Shown here piece by piece: positions 9,077 to 27,600 of a stretch of 64,000 nucleotides of DNA. This DNA comes from Dromaius novaehollandiae (lineage: Eukaryota; Chordata; Aves; Casuariiformes; Dromaiidae), in contig NC_088111.1 in the NCBI RefSeq assembly GCF_036370855.1, positions 18,759,501-18,823,500 of the forward strand. Reading direction: 5' to 3'. How positions within the stretch are numbered: position 1 is the stretch's first letter; each line of letters starts with the position of its first letter. A program made the translations under genes and the position numbers. The notes beneath the pieces are model-generated. The model worked only from the letters and a program-made list of their open reading frames with translations, made no database searches and was not told the origin of the DNA.

Positions 9077-9476
9077 TTAACAACACAAATAAGAGATGGA
9101 AATTAATTACTGACTGGCAAGCAGACGGATACGGGGATGGGAGCCAGGTTACGGCGAGACCCGTGGGATCTGTGGGGGTCGCGCTACCAATCCTGCCACC
9201 AGCCTGGCCCCTGTGCTCGGAGGGGTTAGAGCTGCACAGCTGCAAACTGCTGCCCATGGCTAACGTGGTAGCACTGCAGGCAGAGCTGCGCCAGCTCCGC
9301 TGGGGTCGAGCCCTGCACGCGCCTGGCCGAAGGCAGCTGACAGTCGCCGTGCAGCCGGGATGGGGTGTTCGGAGCAGCCCAGCTACAGGCGGGAGGCGAG
9401 GAGATGCCAGCCCCAGATGCCAGCCCCTCTGATGCTGCCCGCACTCAGAGCCACTTGAAGAGGGGCTCGTGCGGCA

Positions 9477-9504
9477 GCCCAGGCCCAGGCCCAGGCCCAG
9501 GCCA
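9477..9504. repeat. (CCCAGG)n hexamer microsatellite
   Basis: About four and a half copies of CCCAGG occur without interruption. Confidence 0.9.
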
Positions 9505-10360
9505 GCCTTCCCGCCGCTGCTGCGAACGAAGCAAAGACACCAGGTTCAAAGCGGAAGAGCGTGTATTGCAAGCGGCTGCGGCGCGTCTGGGTAGACTTTC
9601 AGCCACCAGGAGAAAAGAACAGAGGGGTTAAAAATGAGCCCAGTCTCTGGGGTTACACTGTGTCATGCAAACAGCCCCCGGGCAAACCCGTCCCGGCAGG
9701 GCGAGGGGCCGGCGCGCTGGCCCAGGCAGGCTCCTCGCAGCTCGCCCCGTCCGGCGGCCCCGCGCCCCATCCCAAGGGGCTCCCCAAGGGGCGAGCCGGG
9801 GGCACAGAAAACACGGGGCTCCACATCTCCCCGGGAGTTGGCGTCCCCCAGCCCTGCTCACCGGCGAGTGCAGCGCGTGTGGGGCGGGGGCTGCGGCCGA
9901 GCAGAAACGGCGCTCGCTCTCTTCTTCCCCCTTACGAGAAACAAAACGCGCGGGGCGTCCGAGTCCGACCCGGGCATGCGGGGCCGAGGAGGGGGGGACA
10001 CACTCGGGGGCGATCCGTCCTGCGTGGCGGGGCGGCCCAGCCTGCGCGGGCAGGGAGGGGGACCGTGAAAAAGAGGCCTCCTCCGTCAACGTCACTCGCA
10101 TGCAAACTCCGGTGTCCCCCGAGAGGAGAGGGGTGCTCCCTCCCCAGAAGCCCCCCGGGAGCAGGGTCCCAGGCAGAGGCCAGCGCCGGTGTCGCGTCCC
10201 ATGCAGCCTCCCACTGTCTCTGGGGAGCTCTGCTCAGCTCTAGGACAAGTAAAAACTACTTCAAACCAAACCCATGCAAGGCAGCTATTTGCTCGTGTGT
10301 CTCTGTGGCTGCCAGACGCCCTGGCAGTAGAATTCCTCTCCTCTTCGGGGAGGGGGAAAA

Positions 10361-10377
10361 ATATATATATATATATA
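10361..10377. repeat. (AT)8 microsatellite in the UBALD1 3' UTR
   Basis: An uninterrupted AT dinucleotide run lies about 40 bp from the UBALD1 stop codon and is likely to vary in length. Confidence 0.9.
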
Positions 10378-10415
10378 CGCAGGGGTCCCCGCCGTGTTCA
10401 CTCTCTGCCGCAGCC

Positions 10416-18675
<8,260 letters not shown>

Positions 18676-18770
18676 TCACGCCAATGTTTACTGGGCACTG
18701 ACTCACGGCGCCCGGCGAGCCCCGCCGACGGCCGCGGGGGGCGGGGAGGGGCGGGGCCGCGCGGCGCCGC

Positions 18771-18783
18771 TGGGAGCTGTAGT
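18771..18783 (-). promoter_or_regulatory. ZNF143-type motif ACTACAGCTCCCA
   Basis: It matches the vertebrate promoter motif ACTAYRNNNCCCR associated with ZNF143, about 180 bp upstream of the UBALD1 ATG. Confidence 0.5.
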
Positions 18784-18833
18784 TCGCGCCCGCCCGCCGC
18801 CCGCGCCGCCCCCCCCACGCCGCCGCCGCGGGG

Positions 18834-18851
18834 ACTACGGCTCCCGGCAGC
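18834..18851 (+). promoter_or_regulatory. ZNF143-type motif ACTACGGCTCCCGGCAGC
   Basis: A second ACTAYRNNNCCCR match, in the opposite orientation to the one at 18771-18783 and 50 bp away, extended by the GGCAGC flank typical of longer versions of the motif. Confidence 0.5.
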
Positions 18852-18942
18852 CCCCGCTTTGTTTGCATTACGGCGTCGGGGGCTGACGCGCGCTGAGTGA
18901 CTCGCGAGGGGAACCAATCGCCGCCAGCGGTGTGGTAGTACC

Positions 18943-18958
18943 TGACCATATATGGTCA
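18943..18958. promoter_or_regulatory. CArG box inside a 16 bp perfect palindrome
   Basis: TGACCATATATGGTCA is a perfect palindrome whose centre, CCATATATGG (18946-18955), fits the SRF site CC(A/T)6GG. It lies about 350 bp upstream of the UBALD1 start codon. Confidence 0.55.
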
Positions 18959-19510
18959 ACAACGCTGCTGCCCCCAATGAACGGGAGGCGGGGGCAGGCC
19001 CGGCTGGGGCGGGGCGGGTCACGTGGGCGTGCGGGGGGGCGCGGAGGGGGGCTCGCGGTGTTTACAGTCGGCCGCGTGCGGTTTCCTGTTGACGTGCGGG
19101 GAGCGGCCGGGGCTCGCGCCAGGCCTGGGGTGCGCGCGCGTGCGCGTGGCGGGGGAGGGGGTAACGGCCGCGCGCCCCCTGCAACGGCTGCGCCCCCCCC
19201 CCAACGGCCGCGCTGCGGGCGGGGGGGCGCCGCCGCCACTGCCGCTCTTTGGCCCCGGCGGCTGCCCGGCCCCGGGTAATGTTTAACCGGGCGGCGGCGG
19301 GAGAGGCTCCCGGGTGTCCATCGGCTCCTCCGGTGGCTGGGGGTGGCTCAGGCCCTGGCAGAGCCCCTCGGCGCGTGGCCGCCTTGGCGCCGCGGCAGGC
19401 CGGTGGGACGCGGCTGCTGCAGCCTCGCTGACCGTAGCGGGAGGTCCGGGGCGATGGCGGTGCCTCGGACAGGCTGCGCGTCCCGGCGCCAGGGCCGGGG
19501 CTCCGGCACG

Positions 19511-22500
19511 CTCCCGTGGTAGCAACAGCTGCTAATAAAAGATGGGGAGTTGCATAAGCCGTCTGCAGGCCTGTTTCCATTTCTTCCTCTGCTGAAGCAC
19601 GTTCCTGTGCCATTTACATAATTGCCAAGATGTAAAACAAGAGGCTGCAGTGGGGGAATGTTCTGGAAGGTGCCGGGGGCTCCTGGTGACATGAAAGGCT
19701 CTTTTGAGAGCTGGGCATTACCATAGCAGAAGAAAGCATGCAGCCAGGCAGGCGCTGCTGGGCTGCTCGGCTGTGCCGCGAGGGACAATGGTGTTGCTAA
19801 GTACCAGGAAACGATAAGCAGGCATGGACATTCGCCTCGAATGGCTGGGAGATAATAAAGCAAGGGAAAAACGGCAGGCGGAGCAAAACGAAGAAAACAG
19901 GCCCGGCTCCACAGGGCTTGCAGAGGCCCCGGGTCCTCCACCTTTCCTGAATGAGCCCGGGCGCTTTTCCTGCAATTGGTGTTGGTGTTTCGGGCTCAGC
20001 CTCGGAACAAGCAGTGGGTTCCCTCACGCCGCTGTCGCTCACCTGCAGTTCGTGTACGGCTGCAAATATTTCTGAGCCGTAAGGATTAACGGCTGGAGCT
20101 CAAGCAGGTCATGCGTTTGACCTGAGTGATTTGCAGTCTCCGCTGCTCACATATGAACTGCCTCAGCGTGGTCCAAAACTGACCACGGGTAGCGGTCTTC
20201 CATGTGTCCATCAGTAACGGCGCAAAGTGCTCCCAGGAACGATGCAAAGTGCTCAAGGTCGTAGAGGATCCTGGTGGTCAACGGGATTTTTCCTGCTTGT
20301 ATGTATGTCACTGCCCCAATCGGAGCGAGGCCGCGTCTGTACAACGGCAGTAGCAGGACGTGTCAAGAAGTGCCCGGTGTTTTTTATAAGGTCAAGACAA
20401 TCCCAAGGGGAAAGCAGTGAGAGGGGGTCTATAGCCAGCAAGGTGTTAATGTAGCTGGGAAAACAAATCTCCCGGAAGATTGCTTGAATTCAAGACAAGC
20501 AGCCGTTTTCCGAAGCCTTCCCATTTGTTTTGAAGGGGGAAGGGTTGGCCGCAGCCCAGCAGGGCCTTCGGGGAGGGTTCCCAGCCCTTTGGAGCAGGGC
20601 AGCGTTTAGGGAGGCAAAGTTCATGGGCTCGCCACTCCTTCTGGTCAGAAATAACTCCGTGCGTAGTCTCCAGGGCTCCTGAACCTTGTTGTTCTGCAAG
20701 TACCTGGCAAACAACAGGACTGACAGCAGCGGGGAGGGGGCAGCGGAGACAAAGCGAGCTGCTTTGCTGGGTAATAAACCCAGGAGCAGCTGGACTTTGG
20801 ATGAGCTGCTCTGGCGAGTGGAAGATTTGAAGGCAAACACATTTCCTTGTGTAAACGGGCATGCTCGTAACTGCCTTCCCTGGCAGAGGCTTCCAAGGAG
20901 GTTTCTGAAGGGGAATTCTGTGTTAGCTGGAGCAATATGTTAACGGCGGTAGGGTGAGGGCCCCTCCTGTCTCCCTGCCTCTTTACCAGGCTGAAGCTCT
21001 GGAGTGACTCCTGGGTTATGCTCTGGTAATTGAGGTCCAACTTCAGAGCCCCCCTTGGTCTGCATTTTGCAGGGCAGCAGTGATCTCCTCAAGAACAGCT
21101 GCATCTGGGCAACAGGGACATAAACCCTCGGTGACAGCGAGCGTACAAACGGAGGCAGCGGAGAGCCCTGAGAGCCAGCGAGAGCAATCAGCTCACAGCT
21201 GAAGGATCCCTTCTCTCCAGTGCTGCTCCTCTACCCAGCCTCTCCAAAGCAAGCCAGTGAACGGCTCCAGGCTCTGCTTTTCCAAGATGAATTTTACCCA
21301 GAATAAATGTGGCCCTCCTCCCTCTGCATCCTCAGCGCTGCTCTGCATAGGTGTCCTGGGCACAGGAGCACAGAGCTGGGGGAAATACAGGCTCAGGGCC
21401 TCCAGCGGAACTGGTGAGCCTGGGCCTCGGTTTCTCCACCTGCAGTACGAGCCCAATGCTCCCAGCCTTCGCTCAGCACCTTGGGCCCTGCCTGCGCCAC
21501 GCCGGTGCCAGCCGAGCCCCAGGCCATGCGGAGCTGCAGCCGCAGTGCCACTCTGTCCGCCCCGCGCAGCCGCACGGGAGGAAGGCCACCGGCTCGGGGC
21601 CCCGCGGTGCCACGCGGCAGCTGCCCCGGCCCTGAGTCGTTGCCTTTCCTTCCCCCACGCAGCGGCTCCTGCGGAGGAATTGAGGCGAGTGGTGCAATAT
21701 CCTGCCTTTGTGTGTGCGAGCGCCCGGCGTCCCCTGGGCCGGGCAGGGATAAAGGCCCTGCTGTCAGCTGGAGGTGCTGCCCCTCAGCTCTGGCGCTGGT
21801 GGGCCCTGGGCTTTGGGGCGGAAGGGCTGGGCCCGGCCCTGGCATGCCAGTGCTATTGTAGTTGTCTGTCACGCGCGTCTCGCTGAGCCCCGCGGGCCCC
21901 TGGGGAGATGTTCTCCTGCAAAGGCCCCAACCCGCTCAGCTGACAACCCCCGAGGGGCCCCGCCGCTTCCTCGGCGCTCCGGAGCGCCGTGCAGGGCCTG
22001 CAGGGACCTTCCCGCTGCTGGAGACTTTGCGCAGAACAAAAGCCTCCCGCTGCGGCTGCTTCCCCGCGCGGCCCCGATGCCGGGACCGTGCCAGCGCCCC
22101 ACACTGCGGTGCTGAGCTCCCCCCTGCCTGCAGCGCGCTGCCTGCCGGGGCACCCGCTCTGCCCTCGGCTCGCCACCGCTTAACCCGTGCGGTGCCGGGC
22201 TCCCCGGCGGGCAGCGCGGGCTGCGGGTGTGCAGGCTGAGGTGACCTGGGGGGATTTCTGGGTGATTCCTGGGAGTCACCCTGCCCGGTCCGGGGCTGCT
22301 CATGGCGCTGCTGGTTGTCTGAATCCGGCCTCCACCTGGGCTCTCGTTGCCGTCGCCGAGGCGCGTCCCTGTGAGTTCCCCGTGCAGGCGGGGAGCAGCC
22401 GGGACGCACGTCTGGGCAGCCTGCGGGGGCCGGACGCAGCTCGGCAGTTCAAACAGCTCCGTTCCTCCCTCTTCCTGCAATTTCTGTCGTGAGAATCTCC

Positions 22501-23850
22501 CACGTGGAGAGGCTGCTGGAGAAGGAGAGACGGTCCCTCCGGACGCCAGCAGGCAGCCTGCGGGATGCCGTGGGCAGCGCCCAGGCACGAGTTATGGCCA
22601 AAGCACCACCAGCCCCAGGAGAGCCGGCGTCCCCCCGGGTGCCAGGTGCTGTACGTGCATAGTAATAAATGGCTCTGACTGCAGGGACAGGATGGCAGGG
22701 ACACGGAGGAAGCTTCAACTAAATCGCTCGGCTCTCCTCCGAATGCGAAAGGTGCCCTGGCTCCTGCTGTCAGAAGGAAGCACAGAGGAGGAGAGGGAAG
22801 AGGAAGAGGCTGGGACGTGCAGCTGCAGACCGGCCTTGCCCGTTGGTGCTGGGCGAGGCCAGGCCCAGTGCGAGGGCCGGTGAAGGGGACCTTCGCTGGG
22901 TCCTGCTCCCCCGTGCTGGCAAAGGGACACGTTTCTCCGTGGGCCAGATCAGGCTGCAGCTTTCACGGCTGGCACGAGCTGCCCTCACTGCTGCTGGTCC
23001 TGCCCGCTGCTGCTGAGGGTCGCGCTCGGCGGCATCGTCAGCCAGGCAACAGGGTAGGGTGGAAACGGGCCCAAAATGAAGGGCACAAGTCCCTGTTCAC
23101 CCAGCTCTTGCGGTATGCATGTAGGATGTGGCCATTTCTAGTTCCCTGGCTTTAACCCTTGGTCACCTTAAGGCTGTGACCGAGTCCTGCTCCCAGCCCT
23201 GCTCCTGCATGAAGGCAGTACTGCTGCGGAGCTTCCTTGTCCCCCCTGAGGTCCCATCTGGGGTCCTATTTACAGGAAAAGGGGGCAGCCGATGGATACC
23301 TGCCGTGCTGCCTGCCAGGCCCGGTCGGGTGGAGGCCAGAACCGGTGCAGCCCGCTGCCGTGGGAATAAACGCAAAGCTGGTTGTTCCCGCGGTGCCGCT
23401 CGCCCTCCGGACCCAGAGCGGAGCTTGCAGGTGGCGCCGGCTGGTTTCCCAGGGCTCAGGGGCAGATCGTGACAACGTGGTGTGGTGCAATGGGGAAAAA
23501 TCAGATTTCGGGCACACTGAGAATTCGAAGCGTCTCCCATGTGATTCCCAGCTGTGCCCGGGAACGGTCAATAGTCCCTGCCTAACTTCTGGGGCTGACG
23601 GGAGCCAGGATTCCCTGGGAGGAGATGCGAGGAGGGAGGCTAACAGCAGGCAGCACGTGTGCGTGCAAAACAGCGCTGATGCTCCCAGGGATATACAAAC
23701 TGGGGAGAGCAAGGCCTGACTCTGCTTTATTCCCACTGGCAGCTCCCTGTGCCACATGCGGCCCCGCCATCCTGCAGCTGCCGTGCTCGGAGCGGCCCCA
23801 ACGGTAACTAACTGGAAGCAGGTTTCCACCCCGGGCTCCTTTGCTTGTTC
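19511..23850. other. Intergenic spacer between UBALD1 and MGRN1
   Basis: About 4.3 kb of mixed GC content. AATAAA strings occur (for example near 19535 and 22666), but no exon chain, known protein similarity or RNA gene is recognised. Open frames up to about 240 codons on the minus strand near 22 kb are unsupported. Confidence 0.65.
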
Positions 23851-24362
23851 CAGCCGGGCACGTTTCCGTGTGTGTTTACGGCCAGCGCGTTCCACCCGCC
23901 GCCTTATCGCTCGCTATCTCCAAATCCCCCTGCGCCATCGGGCTGGGCTCGCTGCGACACCTCGTCTGCCCGGGCCCGTCCCGTCCCCGGTGCCCCGCGC
24001 CTGGGGCCAGTTTCAGCGACAGGTCGGAGGTGCCGGCGGTGCCGTCTCGCACCTCGGCTCCTTGGCGTCCCCCGGGGATCCCAGGCTCCGGAGCCGGGAG
24101 TCTGAGTCCCCAGAGGGGCGACGCTGGCGGGTCCGTAGCGCGGCTGCAGGCAGACACCTTCCTCAGCGAGACGAGCCCGGGGGACCGCAGGGGCCCCGCC
24201 CCCGCCCCGGCCCCGCCGCCCGCCGCCCGCGGCTCGTGCCTGGGGCCGCGGGCAATGGCGACGGCTGGCCGGGGCCCCGCGGGCAGCGCCCTCTGCCGGC
24301 AGAGCCCATGGGGCGCGGCGCCGCCCCCTAGGGGCGCCGCTGTTGGTAGGCGCCGCCGCGGT

Positions 24363-24381
24363 GCCTGCCGGGAGTTGTAGT
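24363..24381 (-). promoter_or_regulatory. ZNF143-type motif in the MGRN1 promoter
   Basis: On the minus strand it reads ACTACAACTCCCGGCAGGC, a near-perfect match to the long form of the ACTACAAYTCCC promoter motif, about 165 bp upstream of the MGRN1 ATG. Confidence 0.6.
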
Positions 24382-24444
24382 CCCGGGGCGCGCGGCCGCT
24401 GCGCGCCGCGGGGCGGGCGGACTCGCTCTCCCGGCCTGCCCCGC

Positions 24445-24475
24445 GCCGCCACCGCCGCCGCCGCCGCCGCCGCCG
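24445..24475. repeat. (CCG)n repeat in the MGRN1 5' UTR
   Basis: About nine to ten CCG units with one CCA interruption, roughly 70-100 bp before the start codon. It is probably length-polymorphic. Confidence 0.88.
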
Positions 24476-24542
24476 TGGGTGCGGGCCGCTCGCCGCCGCA
24501 CTTGTCTCCGTCGCCGGCGCGCCCGCCCTGCCCGCGGCCGCC

Positions 24543-24630
24543 ATGGGCTCCCTGCTCAGCCGGCGCATCGCGGGCGTGGAGGACATCGACATCCAGGCCA
24601 ACTCGGCCTACCGCTACCCGCCCAAGTCCG
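24543..24630 (+). CDS. MGRN1: MGRN1 exon 1 coding part
   Basis: 29 codons plus one base (MGSLLSRRIAGVEDIDIQAN, then SAYRYPPKS), with donor gtaagc. Gly2 with Ser6 and Arg7-Arg8 is a plausible N-myristoylation site. Confidence 0.97.
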
Positions 24631-27600
24631 GTAAGCGCCGCGGGGAGGGCGCCTGCGCCGCGCCCGCGAGCCGCTCCGCCGCTCCGCCGCCCCGGCCGGC
24701 CTGGGCCGCTGCTGCGCGGGGGGGGCTGAGCGGGGCCGCGGGCCGGCGGTGGGGGCCGCCGCCCTGCCGGGCTCTCTGAGGCGCGGTTCTGGCCGCGGGG
24801 CCGCCGGGCTGCTGTGGCCTGCGCGCGCCTCCCGGGGGGAGAAGTCGCCAGCGCCGGGGGGACCCGGCAGCGGCGCTTCGGCGGGAGGGGGGTGGGCTGG
24901 CGGCTGCCTCGCTCAGCCCCGCTGCTGGGGCCGGCCTGGCTCAGCTCGTTTAAAGGGTTTTGTTTACTCTCTGCGTTAAACGAGCCGCCGGGGAATTCAG
25001 ATGCGCTCTTCTCGTTCCCTTAGCCATTTGCCAAGTTTGTGCTCTGCTAGGGCCTTTCCAGGCAGGCCGGAAGGATCTGTGGAGCGCCGGTTCTTTGGGT
25101 CTCCTCGCGCGCAGGAGCGGGTGCGACACAGCTTTCTTCCCAGGGACCTGAGCTGCGCAGGTGTCCCGTGACTTGCTGGCTGTGAAGTCCTCAGAGCTGT
25201 GCAGTGGAGGGAGCCAGGTTCCCCCTTTTCAGCTGGAGGCCTGGCAGATCTCCTCAGGTGGAGTCCGGTGGTCATTACACCTTGTCTTGTTGCAGCTCTG
25301 CCTTCAGCAGGAAGCGTGAGGCTGAGGAGATGGAAGGGAGGAAACTGTCCCAGAAAAATTCTTCCATGGTGCTGGCGCTCTCTTAGAAAAGCTAACCTGC
25401 TTTCTTGGGGGGGTGAGGACGGATTTCATGGGCTGCTGGGAAAGACAGATGTCCCTGCTAGGAATGCAGCAGCTGGACATCCCATGACTCCGCATGGCTC
25501 TGGGCTGTCCGGGGGACTTTCCCTGTGTAGGTGACTCGGTGGACGTAAGCTGGCTTCTAAGCTGTGGCTGTTGTATCATGGCGCTCTGCTAGCAGTTTTC
25601 TTGCAGCCCGTTTCTGTTGACACTTAGACATGATTTTAGATACCGACTGGATTAATTATTGTTAACATTGGCAATGAGTATTAAACTGCTTCCTTGAAGT
25701 CATCATCCGGTTGTCTCTGTACTGTTGTAATTACCTTGACTAGAGTTTAATGGGGTGTTGGGTTTGAGCAAATGTGCTTTTATGTGCTAGTCAAGGCAAA
25801 ACCCTGTGTGCGCTGGAGGTCTGGTTTGTACGGTCACATTCACTGCAGGAGGGATCTGTTGGTCTAGATGCTGCCAAAGAGCAGTCCAGTTATGGCACTT
25901 GTAAAACGGAGCAGCTAATGCTTTGAAGCTGTTAGTAAAAAGAAAAAAAAAAAGCAGAGCATCTCCTTTATAGGCTTTGGATGCAATTAGATGCTTATTA
26001 ATTTGGCCGAATTTTCTGTTGCACTTGCCTGTGCTCCTTCTGAAAATGTACTGGTTTTAGGCTAGAACTTCCTCTCTGCTTTCTTCAGGTTTCTCTAACA
26101 AGGATTCAGTTGACTCCAGGAAGGGAGAAGACTATTTAAGCTCAAGCGCAGTCTGGGCAGAAGAACAGGTCATGAATACTTTTAAGCTGGTAATTCAAAG
26201 AAGGTTACTGAACATCAGAGCAGTAAGGGTTGTTATGATGGCAAAAAAAACCCTCTCTGAGGTGGGGCTTGTTCAATTTGCAAAGGACGCTGTCCCTTCT
26301 GGTCCCACAATCCTAAACATGTTTGACTTGGGGCTGGGAAGATTGGCTGTGACTCGCACAAAATCTGACGGCTAGAAGTCAAGAAGACCGGAGATGAGTG
26401 TACGATTATGTTTCACGAAGCAAGCTGGGAAGAAGTACAAAAAGTTCTTAGGCTAAACGATTGCTAATTATTTCTAACTTGACAATTTCCCTGTAAGTCT
26501 GTTACTACTACTCGTTGCCATGCTAGAAGAAGCCGTTTTTTTCCATCAGCTGTTTTTTGTGCTTGGGTATATGGATATAGCTGGATGTACACACTGAAGC
26601 GTTACTCTGACACACCAGCTGTGTCCTGGCTGCTCAGAGGGTCGCCATTAAACGGGTGAAAGTGTGGGTGAAGGAGTGTTAGCTGAGGTTATGTGTCTGT
26701 GGGAGTCTCGTGCAGCGCTGAGGGCCGTCTGCCGCCTTGTGCGTTCTCTCCCTGCAAGCCCCTGGTTTAAGCAGATCTTGACTTGCTGTGGGTCCCTGGG
26801 AAAGCTGCTGCGGCTCTGATCAGGTGCCGCCGCTTTGAAGGACACAGTCTTGTGTTCTGGAACAACTATGGCACCTTCCAAGGAGGTTGTGTCCTCCACA
26901 GAAATAAACATGTGACTTGCAGGTATCCGGGCTGTGATTTAAGCAATATGTCAGCCTTCCCATAAAAAGAAATACAGTTACTTACCAGACTATACCAAGG
27001 GACAGCACCTTGTTGAATTGCAGCGGGCTGTGATGAATATTCAGTTCTCATTTATTGATTTTTGGTGTGGTTGTTGCTGTGGCAGTCATGCGCTCTGTGG
27101 AAGGTGGAGCAGAGTGTTGTGGAATCTACCTTGGTCCTTATGAACCAAGGTTATCAGTTAGGTGTTGGCAGGTCATTTAACAGCTTTGTTGCAAGCACAG
27201 GCTGCAGTTTTGTAGTTAAGAGACCTTCTCTGAAAATGCCCTGCTTATTCCCCCAAGAGTCGGGGTGCGGGTCAGCCGCATTTCTCCTCCTGCAGCGTGG
27301 CGGGGATGAGGCTGCTGAAACGCTGTAAGCTGACACCCGATGCTCTCCTTTAATGCCTCTTCACCGGTACCTTTTAACCTTCCTTGTTTGCTTCATGGAG
27401 ACTGTGCTGGCATTGCTGATGCCAGGCCACTTGGAAGGGGGTTGGAGAAGGGCCCAGTTTGTCTTGTCAGTTTGTACAGAAGAATTAGTGCTTCCACAAA
27501 ATGGGCTAAAAATGGGTAATCACAAGGAACAGTCATGATCTTCCCTGTGCCGGAAGCAGTAGAACAATAATCCGTGTTCTTGCCTGCAGGCTCAGTGCAC

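Larger units (their letters stand above)
9050..10415 (-). other. UBALD1: UBALD1 3' UTR
   Basis: This is about 1.37 kb between the stop codon and the AATAAA site. It is GC-rich, with a CCCAGG hexamer repeat at 9477-9504 and an (AT)8 microsatellite at 10361-10377 close to the stop codon. The boundary is inferred from the poly(A) signal only. Confidence 0.65.
23850..24960 (+). promoter_or_regulatory. MGRN1: CpG island / MGRN1 promoter and 5' UTR
   Basis: CpG density rises from about 23.85 kb and stays high through MGRN1 exon 1. It includes a reverse ACTAYRNNNCCCR motif (24363-24381) and a CCG trinucleotide repeat (24445-24475). It is TATA-less. The start site is inferred between about 24340 and 24480. 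Boundaries are approximate. Confidence 0.75.
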
